A stretch of DNA of 5,764 bases from an uncultured Pseudomonadota bacterium (GCA_937958295.1 CALFEY010000185.1:1-5764), one strand, 5' to 3'; counted from the stretch's first letter, positions 1 to 5,764 are shown. Numbers and translations: made by a program. The notes: generated by a model from the sequence alone, not told the origin.

Positions 1-437
1 ATTCCCGCATTGATGCCCGACAACCCGAACTTGGCGTGGTCGGCAGCGATGGCGAGGTCGCACATCGACACCAGCTGGCAGCCGGCCGCCGCGGCCGCGC
101 CGTGCACGCGCGCGATCACAGGCTGGGGAACCTGCGTGAGCTTGAGCATCACCCGCGTGCAGGTGTCGAACAGCGCGGCTTGCCACGCGGGATCGAGATG
201 GGCACGCATCTCCACGAGGTCATGGCCCGCGCAAAACGCGCGGCCTTCGCCGGCGATCACGAGCACGCGCACGGCGGCGTCGGCGGCCGCGGCATCGAGC
301 TCGCGGTCCAGCGCGCCGAGCATCGCGGTGGACAAGGGATTGAAGCGATCGCCGCGCGCGAGCGTAAGCGTGCGAATGCCGTCTTGCGTGTGCGCGACGA
401 CGTACGGAGGGGGGGGCGTGTCGAGGGGCGGATTCAT
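1..437 (-). CDS. Crotonase-fold (enoyl-CoA hydratase/isomerase family) protein, ECHDC3-like; N-terminal 145 residues, truncated by window edge
   Basis: Reading the minus strand from the ATG at 437-435 gives 145 codons that stay open to the left edge, so the C-terminal part lies outside. The crotonase fold is recognised from the oxyanion-hole segment AFCAGHDLVEM (residues 67-77) and the segment GCQLVSMCDLAIAADHAKFG (119-138), which lines the acyl-CoA pocket. The family acts on CoA thioesters in the cytoplasm. Compared with mitochondrial/E. coli hydratases (GGGCEL ... QPEI), the two catalytic glutamates are replaced: Gln121 where the first Glu sits and Gly141 where the second sits. This pattern, with the AGHDL motif, fits the ECHDC3-like branch, whose reaction is not well defined, so true hydratase activity is doubtful. 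The start is chosen because the only nearby upstream ATG (CAC TGA follows) terminates at once. No strong ribosome binding site is visible. The gene is divergent from putA, with a 93-bp gap. Family assignment is secure; the exact substrate is not. Confidence 0.88.
   Translation of the reverse strand, partial: MNPPLDTPPPPYVVAHTQDGIRTLTLARGDRFNPLSTAMLGALDRELDAAAADAAVRVLVIAGEGRAFCAGHDLVEMRAHLDPAWQAALFDTCTRVMLKLTQVPQPVIARVHGAAAAAGCQLVSMCDLAIAADHAKFGLSGINAG
409..416. repeat. Homopolymer of eight G (eight C in the coding sense) in the 5' part of the crotonase gene
   Basis: Eight consecutive G on the plus strand fall at codons 8-10 of the minus-strand crotonase gene, encoding part of a TPPPPY stretch ahead of the folded domain. 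The frame is intact here. Such a run is prone to replication slippage and to sequencing indels, either of which would knock out the gene early. Confidence 0.75.
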
Positions 438-477
438 CAGTGCATTCTAGGCCTGGGAACGGGACTCTATCAAGATG

Positions 478-490
478 ATTGCTGTACAAT
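478..490. promoter_or_regulatory. Short dyad ATTG-N5-CAAT, possible regulator site upstream of putA
   Basis: ATTG (478-481) and CAAT (487-490) are perfect inverted repeats around a 5-base centre. The dyad touches the first base of the putative putA -35 hexamer. Lrp-family regulators bind AT-rich partial dyads, and an Lrp-type gene lies directly downstream of putA, so an operator here would make sense. With only four matching bases per arm this can arise by chance, so the call is weak. Confidence 0.25.
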
Positions 491-519
491 TGACCAAATC
501 CAGTGCTTATCACCATTAT
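490..519 (+). promoter_or_regulatory. Candidate sigma-70 promoter of putA (TTGACC, 18-bp spacer, CATTAT)
   Basis: TTGACC at 490-495 matches five of six bases of the -35 consensus. CATTAT at 514-519 is a fair -10 hexamer, with an 18-bp spacer. Transcription would begin around 525-528, only a few bases before the putA ATG at 531, so the message would be leaderless or nearly so. That agrees with the absence of a Shine-Dalgarno sequence before 531. Alternatively the TACAAT at 485-490 acts as the -10 of an activator-dependent promoter and gives a leader of roughly 35 bases. Confidence 0.45.
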
Positions 520-530
520 CCTTCAGTTGT

Positions 531-3500
531 ATGGTTGAATCGCCCACCATCATCTCCATCCGCGATCGCATGCGACGGCAATACCGTTCCCCGGAGGAGG
601 CCGTGCTGGATCCCCTCCTCGACGAGGCGGCGCTGTCCCCGGCGCCACTCGCCCGCGCGCAAGCCCTGGCGGCGCGCCTTGCCGAAGGAGTGCGCGCGGC
701 CCGACACAAGGCGGGCGGCGTGGATGCGCTCATGCTCGAGTTCTCGCTGGATTCGCGGGAAGGCATCGCCCTCATGTGCCTCGCCGAGGCGCTCTTGCGC
801 GTCCCCGATGCCGCGACGCGCGACAGGCTCATCCGCGACAAGCTCGCCCGGGGCAATTGGCGCGCGCACGTGGGACGCAGCCCGTCGCTGTTCGTGAATG
901 CGGCCGCCTGGGGGCTTCTGGTGACGGGCCGCCTCGTGGATTCGCGCAGCGAGGGCACCCTCGAGGCAGCGCTCGCCTCGCTCCTGCGCAAGGGTGGCGA
1001 GCCGCTCATCCGCAAGGGCGTCGACCTCGCCATGCGCATGCTGGGGCAGCAGTTCGTGCTCGGGCGCACGATCGAGGAAGCGCTCGATCATGCCCGCGAA
1101 CGGCGCGCGTGCGGCTATCGCTTCTCGTTCGACATGCTGGGCGAGGCGGCGCTCACCGAGGACGACGCGCAACGCTATCTCGCCGCCTACGAGCATGCCA
1201 TCCACGCCATCGGACGCCGCGCCGCGGGACACGGCGTGACCGTCGGGGATGGCATCTCGGTCAAGCTGTCCGCGCTGCACCCGCGCTACATCCGCGCGCA
1301 ACGCGAGCGAGTGATGGACGAGCTGTATCCGCGCGTCCTGCGTTTGGCCGAGCTCGCGGCGAGCTGCGGCATCGGCCTGAACATCGATGCGGAAGAGGCC
1401 GATCGCCTCGAGCTCTCCCTCGACCTCTTCGCGCGCCTGGCCAGCGAGCGGCGTCTCGCGGCATGGCCGGGGCTCGGCTTCGTGGTGCAGGCCTACCAGA
1501 AGCGCGCGCGAACGGTGATCGACGAGCTCGTGGCGCTGGCGCGCGCGCATGGCCGGCGGCTCATGGTGCGCCTCGTGAAGGGCGCGTACTGGGATACGGA
1601 GATCAAGCGCGCGCAGGTGGACGGCCTCGCCGACTACCCGGTCTTCACGCGCAAGGTACACACGGACGTTTCCTATCTTGCCTGCGCACGGGCGATGCTC
1701 GCCGCGCCCGATGCGATCTATCCGCAGTTCGCTACCCACAACGCGTTCACGATCGCCGCGCTGCACACGCGCGCCGGCGATGCCGACTACGAGTTCCAGT
1801 GCCTGCACGGCATGGGCGAGTCGGTGTACGACCAGGTGGTGGCGTCGGACGGACTCGCCCGCCCCTGCCGCATCTACGCGCCGGTGGGCTCGCACGAGAC
1901 GCTCCTCGCCTACCTCGTGCGGCGCCTGCTCGAGAATGGGGCCAACTCGTCGTTCGTCAATCGCATCGTCGACCCGGCCGTGCCCATCGCGGAGCTCGTG
2001 GCCGATCCCGTGGCGCGCGCCCGCGCCACCGGCGGCACGCCGCATCCGCGCATTGCGCTGCCGCCTAACCTCTATGCCGACCGGCGCAATTCGGCAGGAC
2101 TCGACCTGTCCGACGAGGGCACGATACGCGCCGCGGAAGCGCTGCTCGCCACCGCTGGCCCTCCGCTCGTGGTCGTGCCCCTCCTGGCGCCCGCCTCGGC
2201 GTCGCCAGGCGCCCGCCGGCAGCGCGAGATCCGCAATCCGGCCGATCGCGACGATCTCGTGGGCGTGGTCGACGAGGCGACCGGCGACGACGTCACCCGT
2301 GCCGTCGCCGCCGCGTGCGATGAAGGCGCGGCGTGGTCGGCGCTCGCGGTGGACGCGCGGGCGCGCTGTCTCGGACGCGCCGCGGACGCGATCGAGGCCG
2401 CCGCGCCGGTGCTCCTCCCGCTCATGGTGCGGGAAGCCGGCAAGTCGGTGGCCAACGCCCACGGCGAGGTGCGCGAGGCCGCCGACTTCTGCCGCTATTA
2501 CGCCGCCCAGGCGCGATCGGCGCTGGCCGCCGCCATCCCGCGGGGACCGCTTGCCTGCATCGCCCCATGGAATTTTCCGCTGGCCATCTTCGTGGGCCAA
2601 GTCGCGGCCGCGCTCGCCGCGGGCAATCCCGCCCTGGCGAAGCCGGCGGAGCAGACGCCCCTCACTGCCGCCGCGGCCGTCGCGCTCCTGCACGGCGCGG
2701 GCGTGCCGCCGGCGGCGCTGCAGTACCTGCCCGGCCCCGGGGAGACGGTCGGCGCGGCGCTCGTGGCCGATCCCCGGATCGCAGGCGTGCTCTTCACGGG
2801 CTCCACCGAGGTCGCGCGGATGCTCGACCGCACGCTCGCACCGCGCACCGACGATCCGGTGCTGGTGGCGGAAACCGGCGGGCTCAATGCGCTGATCGCC
2901 GACAGCTCGGCGCTGCCCGAGCAGGTGGTGGCCGACGCAATGGCCTCGGCCTTCGACAGCGCCGGCCAGCGTTGCTCCGCATTGCGCATCCTGTGCGTGC
3001 AGGAGGATGTCGCCGAGCGTGTACTGCCCATGCTGCGCGGCGCCCTGGCGCAGCTGCGCGTGGGGGATCCGCGCCGCCTCGACACCGACGTGGGACCGGT
3101 GATCGATGCGCACGCGCAGGCCCGCATCCGCGACCACGTCGCGGGCTGGCGCGAGCGCGGCGCGGCAGTGCACGAGGCCGCGCTCGCGCCGGAGTGCGCG
3201 CGCGGCACGTTCGTGGCGCCGGCGATCGTGGAGATCGACGACGTGCGCGCCGTCACGCACGAGGTCTTCGGCCCGGTATTGCACGTGGTGCGCTATCGCG
3301 AGGATGCGCTGCACGACCTCGTCGAGGCACTCAATGCCACGGGCTACGGACTCACGCACGGCATCCACAGCCGGATCGACGAGACGATCCAGCACGTGGC
3401 CTCGCAGGTGCGAGCGGGCAACGTCTACGTGAACCGCAACGTGATCGGCGCCGTGGTGGGCGTGCAGCCGTTCGGCGGCGAGGGCCTCTCGGGCACCGGT

Positions 3501-3863
3501 CCCAAGGCCGGCGGCCCGCTTTACCTGCGCCGGCTCGCCCGGGGGGCCGAAGCGCTGCCGGACGTCCCGCAGTGCCTCGCGGGCCCCACCGGCGAGACCA
3601 ACGTGTGGTCGCTGCACGGCCGCGGACGCGTAGCCTGCCTGGGCGAGGGCGAGGCCGCGCTGCGCCACCAGGCGGAGCTCGCCCTGTCTCTGGGCAATAC
3701 GGTCGTGCTGCCCGACACGCCCCACGCCCGACGGCTCTGCGACGAGCTCGGGTCGCGCTGCAGCGTGGCGGAAGATCCTCTTGCGCCACCGCCCGCGGCC
3801 GTGCTCGTCGACGGGCCGTCGCAGCGCGTGACGGCGTTGCGCGAAACGCTCGCCGCCGGCTAG
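531..3863 (+). CDS. putA: Bifunctional proline dehydrogenase / L-glutamate gamma-semialdehyde dehydrogenase PutA, C-terminal tail cut by in-frame TAG
   Basis: PutA oxidises L-proline to P5C with FAD, passing electrons to the membrane quinone pool, then oxidises the hydrolysed semialdehyde to glutamate with NAD+. The 1110 residues start at an ATG (MVESPTIISI). An upstream in-frame extension to 36 is antisense to the crotonase gene and not PutA-like. After a helical N-terminal arm (about 1-175), the PRODH barrel spans about 180-475: GISVKLSALHPRY (K245), NIDAEE (D286), RIYAPVG (Y449) and RRLLENGANSSF (R464, R465) carry the expected FAD/proline-site residues. The P5CDH domain (about 540-1000) shows PWNFP (N681), FTGSTE (756-760), ETGGLNA (E781), nucleophile C815 in AGQRCSALR, and EVFGPV (911-916). 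A C-terminal domain follows (about 1010 on). There is no N-terminal ribbon-helix-helix domain, so this is a type B-like, non-DNA-binding PutA. The TAG removes the conserved tail, which is still encoded in frame after it (to 4007); the intact gene would be 1158 codons plus stop. Function is very secure; whether this copy is fully active is not. Confidence 0.96.
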   Translation: MVESPTIISIRDRMRRQYRSPEEAVLDPLLDEAALSPAPLARAQALAARLAEGVRAARHKAGGVDALMLEFSLDSREGIALMCLAEALLRVPDAATRDRLIRDKLARGNWRAHVGRSPSLFVNAAAWGLLVTGRLVDSRSEGTLEAALASLLRKGGEPLIRKGVDLAMRMLGQQFVLGRTIEEALDHARERRACGYRFSFDMLGEAALTEDDAQRYLAAYEHAIHAIGRRAAGHGVTVGDGISVKLSALHPRYIRAQRERVMDELYPRVLRLAELAASCGIGLNIDAEEADRLELSLDLFARLASERRLAAWPGLGFVVQAYQKRARTVIDELVALARAHGRRLMVRLVKGAYWDTEIKRAQVDGLADYPVFTRKVHTDVSYLACARAMLAAPDAIYPQFATHNAFTIAALHTRAGDADYEFQCLHGMGESVYDQVVASDGLARPCRIYAPVGSHETLLAYLVRRLLENGANSSFVNRIVDPAVPIAELVADPVARARATGGTPHPRIALPPNLYADRRNSAGLDLSDEGTIRAAEALLATAGPPLVVVPLLAPASASPGARRQREIRNPADRDDLVGVVDEATGDDVTRAVAAACDEGAAWSALAVDARARCLGRAADAIEAAAPVLLPLMVREAGKSVANAHGEVREAADFCRYYAAQARSALAAAIPRGPLACIAPWNFPLAIFVGQVAAALAAGNPALAKPAEQTPLTAAAAVALLHGAGVPPAALQYLPGPGETVGAALVADPRIAGVLFTGSTEVARMLDRTLAPRTDDPVLVAETGGLNALIADSSALPEQVVADAMASAFDSAGQRCSALRILCVQEDVAERVLPMLRGALAQLRVGDPRRLDTDVGPVIDAHAQARIRDHVAGWRERGAAVHEAALAPECARGTFVAPAIVEIDDVRAVTHEVFGPVLHVVRYREDALHDLVEALNATGYGLTHGIHSRIDETIQHVASQVRAGNVYVNRNVIGAVVGVQPFGGEGLSGTGPKAGGPLYLRRLARGAEALPDVPQCLAGPTGETNVWSLHGRGRVACLGEGEAALRHQAELALSLGNTVVLPDTPHARRLCDELGSRCSVAEDPLAPPPAAVLVDGPSQRVTALRETLAAG

Positions 3864-4007
3864 GGCCCGCGCGTGCCTGTGATCGCCCCCAGCGCAGACG
3901 GCTACGATCCGCTGCGCCTCGTCGCGGAGCGCACCCTCACCACCAACACCACGGCATCGGGCGGCAACGCTTCGCTGCTGTCCCTCGAGGAGAGCGAGCC
4001 TGCATGA
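3864..4007 (+). pseudogene. In-frame continuation of putA after the TAG: conserved PutA C-terminal tail
   Basis: Reading on in the putA frame after the TAG at 3861-3863 gives 47 sense codons and a TGA at 4005-4007. The product ends with ERTLTTNTTASGGNASLLSL, which I recognise as the conserved C-terminal motif of PutA proteins (NTxAxGGNxSLL type). In bifunctional PutAs this tail packs against the aldehyde-dehydrogenase active site or tunnel and is reported to matter for P5C dehydrogenase activity. No second frameshift is needed, so a single base change (for example CAG or GAG to TAG) explains the break. A GTG at 3873 could in principle restart translation to give a 44-residue peptide, but no ribosome site precedes it. 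The stretch fills what would otherwise be an unexplained 140-bp gap before the regulator gene. Confidence 0.85.
3987..3994 (+). promoter_or_regulatory. Shine-Dalgarno GAGGAGAG for the Lrp-family gene
   Basis: GAGGAGAG lies about nine bases upstream of the ATG at 4004 and supports that start. It is embedded in the putA tail codons (Leu-Glu-Glu-Ser), as is usual in overlapping operon genes. Confidence 0.65.
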
Positions 4008-4477
4008 AGAAGCTCGACGACATCGACCTTGCCATCCTCGCCGCCCTGCAGCGCGACGGCCGCCTCCCGAACGTCGCGCTCGCCAAAGAAGTGGGACTGT
4101 CGGCCACGCCCTGCGCCGAGCGCGTGCGCGCGCTCGAGGCCACGGGCATCATCCGCGGCTATCGAGCCGACCTCGATCCCGAGCGGCTCGACCTCGGCCT
4201 GCTCGTGTTCATCGAGGTCGCCATCGACCGGACGTCGGAAGACGCGTTTGCCACCTTCCGCGACGCGATGCTCGCCATCCCGCAGGTGCAGGAGTGCCAC
4301 ATGGTGGCCGGCGGCTTCGACTACCTCGTCAAGGTCGCGGTGCGCGACATGCACGCCTACCGCACGTTCCTGGGCAAGGTGCTTTCGCGCGTGCCCGGCA
4401 TCCGCTCCACGCACACCTATGCGGTCATGGAGCGGGTCAAGGAAGCACGCGGCCTCGACCTCTCGCACCTGCCGTAG
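4004..4477 (+). CDS. Lrp/AsnC family transcriptional regulator (likely proline-responsive regulator of putA)
   Basis: This 157-residue protein has the usual length and layout of the Lrp/AsnC family. An N-terminal winged helix-turn-helix (about 3-52) begins LDDIDLAILAALQRDGRLPN and continues through LAKEVGLSATPCAERVRALE. A RAM effector-binding and oligomerisation domain (about 65-145) carries IDRTSEDAF, QECHMVAGGFDYLVKV and MHAYRTFLG. The RAM part closely follows E. coli Lrp (IQECHLVSGDFDYLLK), so it belongs to the Lrp group rather than the AsnC group. Such proteins bind DNA as dimers or octamers and respond to amino acids. Its ATG overlaps, as ATGA, the TGA that ends the full-length putA frame, pointing to one operon and translational coupling. 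Because this PutA has no DNA-binding domain of its own, the neighbour is the natural candidate regulator, like PutR of alphaproteobacteria. That role, and the effector being proline, are inferred. It ends with TAG at 4475-4477 at the length expected for the family. Confidence 0.93.
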   Translation: MKKLDDIDLAILAALQRDGRLPNVALAKEVGLSATPCAERVRALEATGIIRGYRADLDPERLDLGLLVFIEVAIDRTSEDAFATFRDAMLAIPQVQECHMVAGGFDYLVKVAVRDMHAYRTFLGKVLSRVPGIRSTHTYAVMERVKEARGLDLSHLP

Positions 4478-4481
4478 CAAA

Positions 4482-4496
4482 GGCGGCCACGCCGCC
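4482..4496. terminator. Small GC hairpin between convergent genes, possible weak terminator
   Basis: GGCGGC (4482-4487), CAC loop, GCCGCC (4491-4496) forms a perfect 6-bp stem within the 26-bp gap between the convergent stops at 4477 and 4504. Read on the minus strand, the stem is followed by TTTGC, so a short U-run favours termination of the acyl-CoA synthetase transcript. On the plus strand no T-run follows. The stem is short and GC-rich sequence forms such hairpins easily, so the call is moderate. Confidence 0.4.
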
Positions 4497-4503
4497 GGGG
4501 CGT

Positions 4504-5764
4504 TCAGCCGATGGCCGACGCCGATTTCGCCCGCTCGCGCAGCATGAACTTCTGGATCTTGCCGGTCGAGGTCCTGGGCACCTCGCCGAAGATCACTTTC
4601 TTGGGCGCCTTGAAGCGCGCGAGATGCCCCTGGCAGTGCGCGATCATCTCCGCCTCGGTAGCCGTGGCGCCGGGACGCAGCTCCACGAACGCACAGGGCG
4701 TCTCGCCCCACTTGGCATCGGGCTGCGCCACCACCGCGGCGGCAGCCACGGCGGGATGGCGGTAGAGCACGTCCTCCACCTCGATTGAGCTGATGTTCTC
4801 GCCGCCGCTGATGATCACATCCTTGCTGCGATCCTTGATCTTCACATAGCCGTCGGGCTCGCGCACCGCGAGGTCGCCCGAATGGAACCACCCGCCGGCG
4901 AACGCCTCGGCCGTGGCCCTCGCGTTCTTGAGGTACCCCTTCATCACGATGTTGCCGCGGAACATGATCTCGCCCATCGTGGCGCCGTCGGCCGGCACGT
5001 CGCGCATGGTGGCGGGATCCATCACCGTCATCGCCTCCTCGGCCGTGTAGCGCACGCCCTGGCGGCCGTTGCGCTCGGTGCGCGCACCGATGTCGATCGC
5101 GTCCCACTCGGGCTGCTTGGCGCATACCGCGGCGGGGCCGTAGGTCTCGGTGAGGCCGTATACGTGGGTGATGTCGAAGCCCATGCGCTCCATGCCCTCG
5201 ATCACGGAGGCCGGCGGCGCGGCTGCCGCCACCAGCGCCGACACCTTGTGGGCGATGCCGCGCTTCATCGCGTCGGGGGCGTTGATGAGGAGCGCGTGCA
5301 CGATGGGCGCGCCGCAGTAGTGGCTGACCCGGTGCTCGCGGATGAGGTCGAAGATGGCCTGCGCCTCCACCTTGCGCAGGCATACGTTGGTGCCGGCATT
5401 GGCGGCCATCGTCCACGGGAAGCACCAGCCGTTGCAGTGGAACATCGGCAGCGTCCACAGGTACACCGCGTGCCGCGGCATGCCCCAGTCGATGATGTTG
5501 GACAACGCGTTGAGGTACGCGCCGCGGTGGTGGTAGACGACGCCCTTCGGGTTGCCCGTGGTGCCCGACGTGTAGTTGAGCGAGATCGCGTCCCACTCGT
5601 CCGCGGGCGGTCGCCACGGGAACGCCGGGTCCCCGCCCGCGAGCAGCGATTCGTAGTCGACCGCACCCAATCGGTCGCCGCCCGGCCCTTCGGGATCCGC
5701 GACGTCGACGACCACCGGCTGCACCTTCGCGCGCGCCAGCGCCTGCCGCACCACCGGCGCGAAC
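4504..5764 (-). CDS. AMP-forming acyl-CoA synthetase (fatty-acyl/carboxylate-CoA ligase), C-terminal 419 residues, 5' end beyond window
   Basis: The minus-strand frame is open from the right edge to a TGA at 4506-4504. The first visible residues (FAPVVRQALARAK) are internal, so roughly the N-terminal quarter of a usual 540-550-residue enzyme is missing; the GTG at 5754 is not the start. The ANL (adenylating) superfamily is shown by the ATP/AMP-binding P-loop YTSGTTGNPKG (visible residues 64-74), YGLTETYG (202-209), GWFHSGDLA (291-299, with the ribose-binding Asp), the hinge region KDRSKDVIISGGENIS (310-325), and the C-terminal catalytic lysine in RTSTGKIQK (K402). It activates a carboxylic acid to its acyl-adenylate and then to the CoA thioester in the cytoplasm. 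The pocket segment TLPMFHCNGWCFPW is typical of the short/medium-chain and aryl-like acyl-CoA synthetases widespread in proteobacteria (the AlkK / plant AAE / DmdB-like group). I cannot name the substrate. It is convergent with the Lrp-family gene, with 26 bp between stops, and shares the strand of the crotonase gene beyond putA. Confidence 0.93.
   Translation of the reverse strand, partial: FAPVVRQALARAKVQPVVVDVADPEGPGGDRLGAVDYESLLAGGDPAFPWRPPADEWDAISLNYTSGTTGNPKGVVYHHRGAYLNALSNIIDWGMPRHAVYLWTLPMFHCNGWCFPWTMAANAGTNVCLRKVEAQAIFDLIREHRVSHYCGAPIVHALLINAPDAMKRGIAHKVSALVAAAAPPASVIEGMERMGFDITHVYGLTETYGPAAVCAKQPEWDAIDIGARTERNGRQGVRYTAEEAMTVMDPATMRDVPADGATMGEIMFRGNIVMKGYLKNARATAEAFAGGWFHSGDLAVREPDGYVKIKDRSKDVIISGGENISSIEVEDVLYRHPAVAAAAVVAQPDAKWGETPCAFVELRPGATATEAEMIAHCQGHLARFKAPKKVIFGEVPRTSTGKIQKFMLRERAKSASAIG

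Larger units (their letters stand above)
438..530. promoter_or_regulatory. Divergent intergenic region between the crotonase gene and putA
   Basis: These 93 bases separate two divergently transcribed genes and are clearly richer in A+T than the rest of the window, especially 470-530. No open frame here looks like a gene. The region holds a plausible -35/-10 pair for putA (490-519), a second isolated -10-like hexamer TACAAT at 485-490 whose -35 would be poor, and a short dyad ATTG-N5-CAAT at 478-490. I could not identify a convincing sigma-70 promoter for the crotonase gene on the minus strand. Confidence 0.6.

Noticed and set aside
36..530. In-frame N-terminal extension of putA by 165 codons
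   Set aside because: The translated segment has no PutA similarity that I recognise, is Arg/His/Gly-rich, and is exactly antisense to the crotonase coding region. Homology to PutA begins after the ATG at 531.
516..3725. A 1069-codon open frame on the minus strand opposite putA
   Set aside because: Its product is Arg/His/Gly/Ala-rich with no recognisable domains. Long antisense frames are a by-product of strong third-position GC bias in the real gene.
2333..4003. Long upstream extension of the Lrp-family frame within putA
   Set aside because: The frame is open only because of GC bias. The Lrp homology, ribosome site and ATGA overlap all fix the start at 4004.
3861..4477. General UAG recoding (UAG as a sense codon in this organism)
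   Set aside because: The Lrp-family gene ends with TAG at exactly the family's normal length, and reading through would run into sequence antisense to the convergent synthetase. UAG is therefore used as a true stop here; only local suppression at 3861 remains possible.
3902..5617. A 571-codon minus-strand frame over the regulator and the acyl-CoA synthetase
   Set aside because: It is out of frame with the synthetase and antisense to the regulator, with a low-complexity Arg/Gly/His composition; a GC-bias shadow.
1..5764. Mobile element, CRISPR array, defence or toxin-antitoxin system, or RNA gene
   Set aside because: No transposase, integrase, regularly spaced repeats, tRNA-like cloverleaf or recognisable defence domain was seen. 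Every stretch is accounted for by metabolic or regulatory genes and two short intergenic gaps.

Overview
The window is a high-GC bacterial chromosomal segment. Coding density, very GC-rich third codon positions and the protein types suggest a betaproteobacterium (Burkholderiales-like), but this is inference from gene style, not a marker gene. I see no tRNA, rRNA, CRISPR array, transposase or phage gene.

Layout: (1) 1-437, minus strand: N-terminal part of a crotonase (enoyl-CoA hydratase/isomerase) family protein that runs off the left edge. It resembles the ECHDC3-like branch and lacks both classical hydratase glutamates. (2) 438-530: a short, relatively AT-rich divergent promoter region. (3) 531-3863, plus strand: putA, the bifunctional proline dehydrogenase / L-glutamate-gamma-semialdehyde (P5C) dehydrogenase, without an N-terminal ribbon-helix-helix DNA-binding domain. 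(4) 4004-4477, plus strand: an Lrp/AsnC regulator closely resembling E. coli Lrp. (5) 4478-4503: a 26-bp convergent gap with a small GC hairpin. (6) 4504-5764, minus strand: the C-terminal 419 residues of an AMP-forming acyl-CoA synthetase that runs off the right edge.

The main point is the 3' end of putA. The reading frame is cut by an in-frame TAG at 3861-3863. The same frame then continues for 47 sense codons to a TGA at 4005-4007, and those codons encode the conserved C-terminal tail of PutA (...NTTASGGNASLLSL). The TGA overlaps the lrp start codon in an ATGA arrangement. The ancestral gene was therefore almost certainly about 1158 codons long and translationally coupled to the regulator. 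The TAG is a recent nonsense mutation, a sequencing error, or a site of readthrough or two-part translation.

Functionally, putA plus the Lrp-type regulator form a proline-catabolism unit (proline to glutamate). The regulator plausibly supplies the proline-responsive control that trifunctional PutA proteins get from their own DNA-binding domain. The flanking crotonase and acyl-CoA synthetase lie on the opposite strand and point to acyl-CoA metabolism. I found no sign of an entirely new multi-gene system.
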